A DNA stretch of 64,000 nt. Origin: Dictyophora rubrovolvata (lineage: Eukaryota > Basidiomycota > Agaricomycetes > Phallales > Phallaceae). The translations under genes and the position numbers were made by a program. The stretch is from NCBI GenBank assembly GCA_029959195.1, contig CP114124.1, positions 1,612,001 to 1,676,000 on the forward strand. The letters are read 5' to 3'. Below are positions 37,385 to 49,062 of the stretch, in pieces (positions within the stretch are counted from its first letter, which is position 1; the number at the start of each line of letters is the position of its first letter). Below the pieces are notes generated by a model, which saw nothing but the letters and a program-made list of their open reading frames with translations, ran no database searches and had not been told where the DNA came from.

Positions 37385-38962
37385 ATGCCATCCAGCAGCG
37401 ACGTGCACGAAAGTTCCCTTTCACCGAACCCTGGTACCGTTCCAAAGACTACTTCGTCTGTTATACATCGATTTAGTGCGCCCAATTTTGGGTCTCGGTT
37501 TCTGACGGTATTGCTTTCCTTTTCCCAAACTTGAAAAAACTGGGACTATCGTTTCTGATACAAGCAGAGTTTAGGATGACCAGGATGTCTTTTCACATAA
37601 TGCTTGGGATCACGTTCCTCCACCAAATGATCAGGAAGAAAGGGTTCTTCAAGCTCTTGGTCGCCAACGAAATGCACCAGTATCTGAGGTGGATAAAGCG
37701 AAATACAACGCTAATCCTGCTCGGCACTGGGACATCTTCTACAAGAACAACGAAAACAATTTCTTTCGCGATAGAAAGTGGTTACGTCTTGAGTTTCCCG
37801 AGTTGATTGCGAGTACTAAACCAGATGTATGGATAAAAGTTACTTCACAAACAAGCTGGTGATCAATGAACTGACTATTCGCTGCAGGCAGGACCGGTCA
37901 CTATTTTTGAAGTGGGATGCGGTAATGCAATAATCGTACTTCCTTTTTTTTTAATCTCATCAATACGTCTCGATTATTAGGCGTAGGAAATACCATCTTT
38001 CCTTTTCTAAGTTCGAATCAAAACCCTGATCTCTCGGTAATCGCTTGTGATTTCTCGCCTCGAGCTGTAAAACTTGTCCAGGTAAGCAAACCGACTCCTT
38101 GAGTTCTCTCTTTGACTGAAGTGCTCTCTCAAAGTCTCACCCTTTATATTCTTCACCACCAGCAGGCAGAATATCAGCATCCCAATGGGACATGACCTCG
38201 GCCCATCTTCCGCCAAATGTTGCTCCATCTAGCGTCGACTTTATCCTCATGATTTTTGTTTTAAGTGCTTTGCATCCTAATGAATGGCAGCAGACCATCG
38301 CTAATTTGTATACTGTAAGTTTGTGATTTCAATTTGCGGTATCCGCTTAAACATATGATGATAGACATTAAAACCTGGAGGAAGGATATTCTTAAGAGAC
38401 TACGGACGGTATGATCTTGCCCAACTTCGTTTTAAGGAAGGACGGCTATTAGAGGACAATTTCTATATCAGAGGAGATAAAACGCGCGTGTATTTCTTCT
38501 CGTTAGGTGAGTTAAAGCACCAGGCTTAAGAGTCATTTTCGTGATGTGCTACTAGATGACTTGGCCACTATCTTTACGGGCTCACCCATGTCAGACTTGA
38601 CGCATGTGAATACTACAACTACTACCATCGAGAGCGACGAGACACTTTCTCCCAATACTACTCCCGGAGCAACAACCCCATCAGTGGAATCAAATACACA
38701 ACACCCTTCCATAACGGACGCGACAGACAGTTCTACATTAGGAGGTTCTAGTCCTGGAAACCCTCCGTGCCCGACTGTAACATCGCCCCCACAAGAAGAC
38801 GTAGCGTATCCTTCTCCAGATTGTTCCACTCTTGAGCATCCTTTATTCGTCATTGAGCAACTTGGCGTCGACAATCGCCTGTTGGTAAACCGGAAACGGC
38901 AGTTAAAAATGCATCGAGTTTGGATGCAAGGTAAATTCGACAAAATACCACAAAAACAGTGA
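37385..38962 (+). CDS. TRM140: tRNA N3-methylcytidine methyltransferase, METTL2/Trm140 type
   Basis: SAM-dependent methyltransferase expected to make m3C at position 32 of some tRNAs. It starts [13 protein letters not shown] and continues with [20 protein letters not shown], then [20 protein letters not shown] followed by [11 protein letters not shown], a hallmark of the family. The SAM site is [15 protein letters not shown] with [15 protein letters not shown]. Then come [55 protein letters not shown] and [21 protein letters not shown] Thr/Ser/Pro-rich insertion of about 70 residues separates the core from the conserved end ([19 protein letters not shown]). For the fourth intron a later AG (before TCTCACCC) keeps the frame. 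It looks intact. Confidence 0.88.
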
Positions 38963-39105
38963 TTTCTTTGGATGTTATTCCGTCAGAGTTTGGGGTTATT
39001 GCGTTGTCAAGTGTACAAATAATACAAGAATTAGAGTGTATATTAGTCTAGGGGTGAAATGCAATCGGGTGGGACATAATTTTTTTTTGACTACCGGTGA
39101 ATCGA

Positions 39106-40292
39106 CTAATGATGATGTCGACCCCACCAGAGAATGCCTTCGTATATTGAAAACATGACGGCGGCATTAGGTACAACTCGAAGGAGATGGGCCGAAAGTC
39201 CACCATATAGACGACCCACTCCTTCTTCAGCAATTATTACTTGTAGCGTTTGATACAATCCAGTATACTTTTTAATGCCATTAATCGGCGGTTGTCGAAG
39301 TCGTGTTCGAATCACCTTTGGGAAAAACCCGCGTAAGCACTTCTACAAAAGTATCACGGATGCACAATATCTGAACGTACCTCATGTGGATAGGTTAACA
39401 GACTGGCGATACATTTGGCCATTCCAGCACTTCCGAGCATGCCAAACCACCCCACAAATCCACTTTGTCCTTCTGCACCCCGCGTTAAACGTTTCAAACG
39501 TTCATATAGAGTCCATTGAATCGTTCCCTCTGTCACTCCAAGATAACTGGCGCTAAGACCTTTATACATTCCCCGTACACCTTCAGTTTTGAGTATATCT
39601 TGTATACACAACCAGCTGCTCGTGTAGGGTCGCGCCTGCGACGCGCTGAGCTGCATACGCGTTTTAACGACCCAAATGGGATTCGTCGCTGTACCGGTCA
39701 CTATTCCTGCAAAAGCCGCCGCGGATAAATGCACCCATGAATTCTCTGTTCCATGGTTGAACTTGTTGGCTATTATTTGTTTCCCGTTGCCATATGTGAA
39801 AAAGTTGATAGATCGAGCTGGTATAACGCCAACGAGTGTGGGTCCCAATCCTTTGAAAAGAGCAGGAACGCCTTCGAATTTATAAATATTTCTGTAAATG
39901 TATACATTAACAAACAATTCTAAGGAGACTGGAATTGTTTTGATTACTTTAATATATGCCCTGTCTCTATGAAATGATATAAAAGTCCTCCAGTTCGCTG
40001 TGCAACAATCTCTCCTGTTCCTTTAGCCTGAATTGTAATTGAAACGTCGTGAAACATAGATGACTGAAGACGGGTCTTGACAACATCGAAAGGAGAGGTT
40101 ACTATAGCACCACACATGCCACCCAAGCTGCGTTTTATCCAAAAGTCACCAAGTCAGAAGTGCGAAACGAAAACAACTTTTTTTTTTTTAAGGTTTGCTG
40201 TTAAGAAACACTTACCCTCCTGCTACGAAATGTTGCCAACTTTTTGCAGGGAGCCACGATAGATTTTCTTGGTTTACATTTTCAGACGACAT
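39106..40292 (-). CDS. RIM2: Mitochondrial pyrimidine nucleotide carrier, Rim2/SLC25A33-36 type
   Basis: Six-helix mitochondrial carrier of the inner membrane with three signature repeats: SPFDVVKTRLQ, NPIWVVKTRMQ and YPHEVIRTRLRQ. The Trp in the second signature (PIWVVK) is characteristic of the nucleotide/folate/NAD carrier group including Rim2. The start MSSENVNQENLSWLPAKSWQ precedes a first helix (HFVAGG, LGGMCGAIVTSPFD). Other repeat landmarks are EGVPALFKGLGPTLVGVIPA, EGVRGMYKGLSASYLGVTEG and EGVGRLYGGLSAHLLRVVPN. About five introns. It lies tail to tail with the methyltransferase, about 140 bp apart. Confidence 0.88.
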
Positions 40293-40516
40293 AAAGTAAA
40301 TGAAACTTGGCCTGTTGCGAAAACCGCGACCGAGCTATTGAAGGAGGACAGATTAGACAAACGGAATTTACCTTAACGCCCGCATTTTTTCGGTGACTAA
40401 GCCACATTGTAATTTATTCCGAATCGAGCGCCGGACGACGACTTCTCCCGAAAACCAAATTCCACTGGCATACTTCATGCCCATGAATGAAATGATTATA
40501 TATAAATATTAAATTA

Positions 40517-42951
40517 TCACAAAACTTCTTCGTTTTTGAAGCTCCAAATCTCCAGTACAGTCCGTCCGCCACGAGAACAACATATTACAAGAGTGTCATC
40601 TCTAATTGCCGTTTTCCATACCCCATCGCTAGGTTCCGACAAAGTTCTAATTTGGACGAGCTTTCCAACAGTATCTTGATTGTTAGAATAGTCTAACGAA
40701 GAGGATTTTTCTTCAGGATTGTTGCCTATATTCCACAATATTACTCTGCCATCGGTACCAGCCGATATTAGCCATTTCCGTCTGCCATATTTTCGATGCT
40801 TCACCCATTCTCGGCCGTCATATATTGAATTTGGAATATCTTCGTCAATTTGAAGAGCAGTTGTACTGGATGTGTGCGCTGTAATGCTTGATATAATACG
40901 GAAAGTATCGCTGAGAGGTTCTACTCCTTCTGGTCGTCGGAGGGGTGAATGGAGTAACAATGATGAATGGAATGGTGACGGGGAAGACGGAGGGGACGCT
41001 GCTTGGGGTATTGTGGGAACTGGTAAGGTTAAAGAAGCAGGACGTGGAGTGGATAATGTACTAGAATCTCTACGAGTGAAGGATGAATAGGGCGGAATAC
41101 CGAAAATAATTATTCGACCATCGGCACTGCCACTAATAACGGAATTTGTACTGGGTGAAAGTTGTAATTGACACACAAGAGCGGTATGGCCTTGCAGAAG
41201 GGCAACACAGTCACTAAGAAAAGAAGTTTGGCGTTAGAACACTTGTCTCCGGCGTGAATAAAAGATAGAGACTTGCTTGCTATCTATGCTCCAGACTCTT
41301 ACGCTGGTATCTAAACCGCCAGAAACAATTCGGCAGCCATCAAAAGCGACCGTATAGACTTGATGATAATGTCCGTTATACACTCGCAAACACTGTCGAG
41401 TTTTGGCGGACCAAAGCTTGAGACAGTGTCAATACACGATTATTCCCGACACGTCAAAAGAGAAAGTGGGGTAACGCACCCGAACTGAACAGTCATAGCT
41501 TCCGCTGACAATCATATCGCCATACACGTCCAAACACCGGACACTATCCGTATGACCCTCGAGAGTTCCCAACATACGCTACAGAAAAAAAAATATTTCA
41601 TCGATAGCCCACTTGGGTGAATTAAAATACCAACGTACACCCTTTCTAATGTCCCATATCCTGACAGTTGCGTCCCTACCTCCAGTAACAGCGATGGGAC
41701 GGCCGTGAAACATTTTCAAGCACCTAACAGTGGAACGATGACCTTTGAGCACATGAATACAGTAGCTATAGTCCACAGTCCACAAATAAGCCTGTGTTAG
41801 GACTCCGAAGAAACAAGACATTTACCCTGTTTTCACATCCCATACTCTCAAAGTCTTGTCACAGGCTGCACTTATAATCAAAGAATTGGGCTGTCCCCAG
41901 CCGTCAGAGGAATTTGAAGGAAGGGAAAGTTTGTGTGATGGACTATTTGGAGAATCAAAATCTAAAAGTTCATCTTGGGTATCCTTCGATGTATTCGGTG
42001 GGTATAAGTTATCAAAAATGCTTTGAAAAGGTACGTCAGACGATGATAATGAGGATGACATGGATGATGAGAGTGATCCAGGGATAACAGGTGCCATAGA
42101 GCCTTCTTGTTCTTCGTCTAAGTTCTCGGTATGCGAAGAGAAGTCCATGCCGGCTCGACCTCTCTCCACGATCCAAACGCACCATGCCCCAGCTTGGTGG
42201 CCAGATAAAGTACGCGCTAGTATGCCGGTTTTCGCACTGAATACATGAACACGACCATTAGCTAAACCGATGACAATCCAGGAAGAGTCGAGGGCCAAAG
42301 AGGAGACAATTCCTGCATCTCGAGACCGATGTGTTCTCAGCAAGTGACCAGAGTGTAAATAGTTATTTTCTAAGACAGAGTTAAATATTCCGAGAACAGG
42401 AAGGAGAGAGAAGGTGACGTACCCATTGTCTGAGATGATTTGAAATATGAGTTGAATGAGAAATCTGCATCATGAGATCGATGTATAGGTCCAGACTTGG
42501 AATAAGCTGTCATCTGTTGGATTAAAAGGTACTCAAATTTAATAATACATACACACATACCGGGTTCATCGCCAGGGTCATTCTCATAAGAAATGAAGCC
42601 TTTGCGAATGCACAGCTCTTTCCAAATACTCTCATCTTGTGCTAATCTCTTCCACGCTTTGGACGCGCGTCCGGCTCTAGACAACGACTTTGGGTCGTCT
42701 ACGAAACTCAGAACATGTAGCGATAATTCAGTAGGCAGGTTAGTCAGGAAATCCAACCTTCGAGATTCAAAGGGTTGAAGACGAAGATGGGCAAGCTGGG
42801 CAGGGGTAAGATGATTGACGAAGGATTCGAGCGCGGACAAGGGTAGATGGGGTAAATGTTTAGGAGCCTGGTTAGACCAGGATATCGCTGCGGCGATGTC
42901 ACTTGCGGAAGAGGTCGTTAATCCAATTTGAGGACTTGAAGTGCTGTGCAT
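40517..42951 (-). CDS. F-box and WD40 repeat protein (SCF substrate receptor, Cdc4/Pof1-like)
   Basis: Predicted substrate-recognition subunit of an SCF ubiquitin ligase. The N-terminus has LPLSALESFVNHLTPAQLAH, then an F-box (TNLPTELSLHVLSFVDDPKS through RAGRASKAWKRLAQDE to SIWKELC, residues about 68-113). WD40 repeats follow: SLALDSSWIVIGLANGRVHV, SLIISAACDKTLRVWDVKTG, IAVTGGRDATVRIWDIRKG, VRCLDVYGDMIVSGSYDCSV, VAFDGCRIVSGGLDTSVRVW, SGSADGRIIIFGIPP and WLISAGTDGRVILWN. A Ser-rich loop of about 70 residues sits inside the second repeat. This layout suits Cdc4/Fbw7, Pof1 or Met30 relatives. Which one is not decided here. Confidence 0.88.
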
Positions 42952-44304
42952 TTGACTCGTTTCAGTGCACTTTGAAGACGGTGAGAAGATACGAAAGAGG
43001 GGGGGGGAGAGGAAGGAAAGTCGGTATCGTTTAAATAAGCTTCTGATATGATTAGGAGATTTTCCAAAACTCCTTTATAGCATCATGACAGAGCTTCGCG
43101 TTCGGGGGAGGTCCAATCACTGGCGTCAGGAGAAGAAGATAATTTAGGCCTAGGCGTAAACTAACCGTGAGTACGTAAGCTGAGCATGTGAATTTACTCG
43201 TCTGTCGAGTCAACAACGAAAATTACCCAGATGGCTTGACGTACTTGAGTCACTCAACATTCTGAGGCTCTGAGGCTCACAGGGCATATTTGCCCAAGCG
43301 GTGCTTGTTTAGCAAGTTCTATTCTTTTGGCACAGGCCATGTCTGTTCGGGACCACCACGACCTCTGGTTTTGCCCGCTACACATTCATTGGAGTCATTT
43401 GAAATTACAAGGTGCTTTTTGATAAATTGCCATCATTTCCGGCCCATCTGCACAATCCCCTTCAAAAATAGAAGTATGTTGGAAACGGATCATTCCTCTA
43501 TACATCATTCCGAATCAGTCCAACCAATTATCTCTGGAATCTTCATTCTCTGTTACAGTTATGTATGAAACTTCAAGTTGGTTACCAGGTATGAGGTATG
43601 TAGCTTCGATTTATATATTGGAGTAAACACCAATGAATTCGTACATATCTCAAACCTATGCGAAGTAGCCATGGTGCCTTCATTGCGTACTCTTTAGTGA
43701 TGAGAACACATCCGAAGAGCGTGGAATTTTCTGAGCAGCGCAGGACTTAAAGATTATGTGTGTGTTCCAGGACCAGAAAGCCAGTGATGCAGCGTGAAGA
43801 AGTAATTCAAGACCAATCGTGAATCGCTTCTCCGTTCTCCAAGATTGCCGCGAGTATGATACCGGCTAGTCCATTTACTAATCTGGTTGAATCCTTCAAG
43901 CTCACGGAATTTTGTTATTTTAACGTATTACCGCCGTGAAAGTCCAGGCCTAGGATGCCATTATCCGCTTTCAAAGGTTCAAACTCCCGTGGCCAAGGAC
44001 ATCAGTCTAAATTGATGAAAAGTGTACTTCCTTAGATGAAGTTTTCAGCAGCACTTCTAAGAGACTGGTGGTAATAACCTGTAGCAGAAATAATTTACCT
44101 CTTGACTTTCTGCCCTAAAGCCTAGCAACAACAGTGTGCGTTGTGGAAAGAGGAAAGAGCCGAGGGATATTTGCTGCGCAAATTAGCTGATCCTCTTGAA
44201 AACCAAGTACTTGTTCACGGGTTCACGTATTGTAAAATTATGGAAAATTATTGAAAAAAAGGGGCATAACATATGTAATATGTATGTAGCCGACGATAGC
44301 TGTA
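42952..44304. other. Intergenic 1.35 kb
   Basis: No gene supported. The first part is the promoter of the F-box gene. From about 43975 the sequence belongs to the duplicated hemerythrin unit (it matches 45834-46205 closely: gtggccaaggacatcagtct, then gatgaagttttcagcagcac, and so on). A 90-residue open frame at 43290 has no recognisable feature. Confidence 0.5.
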
Positions 44305-45286
44305 TCATGGCTTGTTAGGGCAGTACTTCCACCAACTGGGTAAAAGGAAATGAATTAACAGTTAGAAGCGTAAATTTTCGAGATTGAATGAAAGGCGTAC
44401 CCTCTGTGAATCGGAGCAATTATATAAGGGAGAATGATACGGATGAAATTTGGCAAAAAAGGGGGAAAGTAAGGTTTATACTCTGGTGGTATATTGCTGT
44501 TTGAAGGGTTAGCCGGAGAATTCCTTATTTTTTTTTTTAGTCCATTGCGTGGATGATAAAACGTACCCATATACGAATGGCATAATACTGACCAGGCCAC
44601 CTTCCTTTCTGGCTTCATAGTCGAGGCCGTCTGACATGGCTTTCATTTCTGCTTCCGTGAAAACCTTCAGACGCTCTGCTGCCAAGCCTTGAACTTCCTG
44701 ATCCAGATGTGTGAACTGACAAAAGGAGAGGCAAAGTCTATTTCCTTCCTGCTACTCAACATGAGTAATCCACATACCAGAATATCTTTGAAAGAGCCCA
44801 TCAATTCTCGTAGAGCAGATGCGTCGAATTTACGGTGATCAGCCTTCGCTTCTCTCAAAAATGCAATCAGCTTATCGAGCTTCTCATGAATCTCTTTATG
44901 CTGTTCAAGCTCCGTGGAAAAATCAACCTTCTTCTGAAGTTCGACGAACAGATACCGTTCTATATAGGATTAAGACCGAGATCAGCCAATTTTATATAAC
45001 AACAGACAAAATCCCTCTAACCTTCCACGCCATGGTGCTTATCGACTAAATCCGTCCAAACGGTGCAATAGCTAAGAAAATTAGAAAGATCGTTCATTGG
45101 GGGATTTTCTAAATGGCCGTAAATGCTGTTAAATCCATTCTTGACCGTTTCGTGGGCTAATTGACAGTGAGAAAAGAAGAGCAGTTAGCTTTACGCCTAA
45201 GCCTCTTGTTCACGCTTACCGATAATCATGTTCCATTGCAGTTGTTGGTAAACGTCTTTGGGAAATGCGTATTTGTCGTCAGCCAT
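44305..45286 (-). CDS. Hemerythrin-like HHE-domain protein (copy A)
   Basis: Predicted di-iron, four-helix hemerythrin-type protein. It starts MADDKYAFPKDVYQQLQWNM. Candidate metal ligands appear in the usual order: His in AHETVKNGF, the HHxxE of DKHHGVEG, His and His of EQHKEIHEKL, and the H-x3-E of THLDQEVQ. The region between contains KADHRKFDASALRELMGSFK. The C-terminal extension (NIPPEYKPYFPPFLPNFIRI, then LPYIIAPIHRG, ending WWKYCPNKP) is a trait of the fungal subfamily. Several introns, all short. Roles in oxygen, iron or nitric-oxide handling are known for the wider family, and the actual role here is unknown. Copy B is nearly identical. Confidence 0.8.
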
Positions 45287-46205
45287 CGTAACGAAATGTT
45301 CTGTTTCCAATTGAAAGTGGTTTGTGCGGGCATTGTCGTGGTTTATACTTATATAACGGTGTACCTAGTACGGCGGCAGGTCAAAAAAAAAACTGTCGTT
45401 TTTCCTTTTTTGATTTTTTCGTCCGCGATGTCCGTGGTCTAAATTTAAAATAAGCAATACTGTATAGCCCACGTACGGTGTAAGTGACCGTGTAACTCAT
45501 TGAAATTAGTCCTAGACTTACGAAGTCCCTGGGCGAAAAGACGAAGCCGATACAAGGTAGCAGTGGCCCGGGGACATAGGGGGTAATCCAAGAACCAATA
45601 AGACCTTTGGAACGAGTAATTGAGCCCGGAATGAGTCACAAGAAAAATTGAAATATTTGACTTAAAAAAAGAGCGGAAGTGGCGGGAGACGTGAATAGAA
45701 ATTACGAACTACGGGTCCGGCAATTGACCCAGTCACAAACCCCGAAATTCGCAAAATTTAAACCTGTACACGATAACCGCGTCACGAAAGCCCAGGCCAT
45801 TGCGAATAACATGTCCTCTCTCAAAAATTCAAACCTCCATGGCCAAGGACATCAGTCTAAATAAATGATAAACAGTGTACTTCTTTAGATGAAGTTTTCA
45901 GTAGCACTTCTAATAAGAGACTGCTAGTAATAATCTGTAGCAATAATAATTCACGTCTTGAAGTTGTTGCCCCAAAACCTAGCAACAACAGTGTGCGCTG
46001 AGGAAAGAAGAAAGAGCCGAGGGGTACTACTATTTGCTGCGCAAATAAGCTGACCCTCTTAAAACCCAAGTGTTTCTTCACGGGTTCACGCATTGTGTCA
46101 AATGATTAATTGTTCGTAATTTGGTGCTGTATTGTAAGATTATGGGAGCTTTTCGAAAAAAAAGGGGCATAATATGTGTATGTATGTTGGCCGACGATCA
46201 CTGAA
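45287..46205. other. Spacer between hemerythrin copies A and B
   Basis: About 0.9 kb. The part from about 45833 is the duplicated 3' flank. The part before it holds the promoter of copy A and non-repeated sequence without a supported gene. Confidence 0.5.
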
Positions 46206-47185
46206 TCATGGCTTATTAGGGCAGTACTTCCACCAACTGGGTAAAAGAAAATGAATTAACAATTAGAAGAGATTAAATGAAAGGCTTACCCTCTGTGAAT
46301 TGGAGCAATTATGTAAGGGAGAATGATATTGCGAATGAAATTTGGCAAAGAAGGGGGGAAGTAAGGTTTATACTCTGGTGGTATATTGCTGTTTAAAAGG
46401 GTTAGCCGGAGTTCCTTTTTTTCTCTAGTCCATATCGTGAATGATAAAACGTACCCATATACGAAAGGCATAATATCGATCAAGCCACCTTCCTTTCTAG
46501 CTTCATCATCGAGGCCGTCTGACATGGCTTTCATTTCTGCTTCTGTGAAAACCTTCAGACGCTCTGCTGCCAAGTCTTGAACTTCCTGATCCAGATGTGT
46601 GAACTGACAAAAGGAGAGGCAAAGTTTATTTCCTTCCCACTACTCGACATGAGTAATCCACATACCAGAATATCTTTGAAAGAGTCCATCAATTCTCGTA
46701 GAGCAGATGCGTCGAATTTACGGTGATCAGCCTTCGCTTCTCTCAAGAATGCAATCAGCTTGTCGAGCTTCTCATGAATCTCTTTATGTTGTTCAAGCTC
46801 GGTGGAAAAGTCAAGCTTCTTCTGAAGCTCGACGAACAGATACCGTTCTATATAGGATTAAGACTGAAGTCAGACAATCCCATATAACAACAGACAAAAT
46901 CCCTCTAACCTTCCACGCCATGGTGTTTATCGACTATATCCGTCCAAACGGTGCAATAGCTAAGAAAATTAGAAAGATCGTTCATTGGGGGGTTTTCTAA
47001 ATGGCCGTAAATGCTGTTAAATCCATTCTTGACCGTTTCGTGGGCTAATGGGCAGTGCAAAAGAAGAGCAGTTAGCTTGACGCCACAATAGACAAGCAAA
47101 CTTCTTGTTCACACTTACCGATAACCATGGTCCATTGCAGTTGTTGGTAAACATCCTTGGGAAATGCGTATTTGTCGTCAGCCAT
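46206..47185 (-). CDS. Hemerythrin-like HHE-domain protein (copy B)
   Basis: Near-twin of copy A with the same exon layout and the same ligand pattern: AHETVKNGF, DKHHGVEG, EQHKEIHEKL, THLDQEVQ. Differences seen include MDSFKDIL for MGSFKDIL, LDDEARKEGGLIDIMPFVYG for LDYEARKEGGLVSIMPFVYG, and FPPSLPNFIRNIILPYIIAP for FPPFLPNFIRIILPYIIAP, so copy B carries one extra residue. Both copies keep all ligands, so both may be functional. Recent tandem duplication or gene conversion is likely. Confidence 0.8.
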
Positions 47186-48101
47186 CGTACCGAAATGTTA
47201 TGTTTCCAATTGAAGGTGGCTTGTGAAGACACTGCCGCCATGGTTTATATATATGTTATCATGGAGAGCGCTGTTATGTAAAAAAAGAATACTTCCAAAT
47301 TCAATTGGGCTGATTCACGCTGAGTCATCTCCGCGTATGTACATGTACTGGTTCACCCGACGCTTGTCCCACGTTTTTATGCAACCTTGTTCCTGAGCGG
47401 TGTCGATGTCCGTATTCGTTTCGCTTCTTGTCGTGTTTGTTTCTTACATGCCACCTCAACGTGTAAAACCAGTCCTTAGAAAAAGAGTCCTCAGAACTTT
47501 GTGATTTAAAGCAAGAACATTATTCGTTCATTTCTTTTTCAAATAAAAATCGCCTGACGATGTTCTTTGATTCAATCAATTAGAGTTTGATTGACGCGCT
47601 TTCTGCCGCAAGTGTTAGCCACTAACGTGGCTTGAACGCCCGTTGTGAGTCGGTCCAGCCAAAGACAAGTTGGGACAACGCGACACGGAGGATGACGAGG
47701 AAAAGAAAGAGGCCAGTCTGTACGCGCTTTTTTGGCAGGAATGCTTCAGAGAACCGAAAATCAAAAGTGCCACAACAAAGTAGCGGTCTTCTATCTGCCA
47801 ACCATCAATATTACCGACAATCACCTGTGTTATTTCGGGACAACATATGACAACATGTGGAGATTATTATTACCCATGGGATTTCGAAAAAAAAACCTGA
47901 TGTCGAATAAGGTTAGTACTTAGAAGTGTTTGAACCGCCGGCCGAAAATTTTGCAATAAGAACTTTATCGTGTATAGCAGCCTGGTAAACGCTGACGCTC
48001 AAAGTTGCCGGGTGACCATATCATATTCCAAGGAAATGACAATCGAATTCATGTGAAGGGAATGCAAATAAATAAAAAAAGTCATGTACGCAAATTAACT
48101 T
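47186..48101. other. Intergenic between hemerythrin copies B and C
   Basis: About 0.9 kb. It contains the promoter of copy B (TATA-like tttatatatatg at about 47240, some 55 bp upstream of the start) and AT-rich sequence. Short open frames at 47615-47850 look like chance. Confidence 0.5.
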
Positions 48102-49062
48102 TTAGTAGTATGGAGAATACTTCCACCAGCTAAGGAAAGAAATCAATACTTGGGGTATAAAACCTGACTTCGAAAATACTCACGATCTGTGCAAAGGGAG
48201 CACTAAATAGGGGATGACGAAGTTGCGCAAAAGACCTGGTAGGCGAGCAGGCCAGTGTGGTCTGTATCCTTGGTCCATGTGGCTGCCAAAAAAAAAAAAA
48301 ACGGTGTGAGTTTGCTTGACTAAAGAGGGACGAGGGCAACAGACGTCATGACAAAGGGTAACACATCGGTAATTCCACCTTCCTTCTTAGCTTCAGCCTC
48401 CAACCCGTGCATTATCTCGTTAAGTTCACTCTCAGAAAAATCTTTCAACCGATCCGGTCCGACATCCACGATTTCTTCATCAAGATGGGCGAACTAGATG
48501 CGGAAAGAAAAGCATGAGACAGAGAACCGATTTAAACAGGACATAGTGTTAACGATACCAGAACACCCTGGAAAGAAGACATCGTTTGGCGCAAGGCAGC
48601 AGCATCGAACTTGCTGCGGTCGACTTGTGACTCCTTTAAATGAGCGTTAACCTGTTCTAAACCCTTGTGAATCTGTTCATGCTGCTCTTTTTCGCTGGAA
48701 AGGTCTATGTGTTTCACGAGTATCGGGAATAAAAAATGATCTGTCAATCAAGTTAAACCTAAGAAGGGAAATGTGGTGGCGTCTAGCAGATAAATCACGC
48801 ACCCTCGACGGAATGGTGGCTATGGACGAATTTAGTCCAAACGAGACAATAACTTATGAAATTATCCAGATCATTCAATGGTGGATTCTCCAAGTGCTTA
48901 TAGATATTCTCGTATCCGATTTTAATGACCGAATGTGCTGAAGAGAAAAAAGGGGAGTCAAACACATTCACGCCACAATATAAACTTGAACTGACCAACA
49001 GTCATATTCCACGCGAATTGTTCATAGATATTTTCCGGACAAGCATATTTGTTTGCGCTCAT
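48102..49062 (-). CDS. Hemerythrin-like HHE-domain protein (copy C, diverged)
   Basis: Third member of the cluster. It starts MSANKYACPENIYEQFAWNM and keeps the ligand order: His in AHSVIKIGYENIY, HHxxE in HSHHSVEG, EQHEQIHKGL and AHLDEEIVDV. The C-terminal extension (GYRPHWPARLPGLLRNF, then VIPYLVLPLHRS, ending WWKYSPYY) corresponds to that of A and B. Sequence identity to A/B is clearly lower than between A and B, so this is the older duplicate. The acidic and hydrophobic surfaces between ligands have changed most, which may mean a distinct role. Confidence 0.8.

Larger units (their letters stand above)
43975..47270. repeat. Tandem duplication of a hemerythrin gene unit (two units)
   Basis: Unit A (about 43975-45400) and unit B (about 45833-47270) align along the 3' flank, the gene and the start-codon region, with only small changes. 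The third hemerythrin gene at 48.1-49.06 kb is an older, more diverged copy whose flanks do not match. Confidence 0.8.

Noticed and set aside
38090-38200. Apparent stop after the SAM-binding exons of the methyltransferase
   Set aside because: Using the acceptor just before TCTCACCC gives [20 protein letters not shown] in phase, matching the family.
43960-44010. ttcaaactcccg-type string resembling a tRNA T-arm
   Set aside because: No matching acceptor stem, D-arm or anticodon arm around it, and the same string recurs in the duplicated hemerythrin flank.
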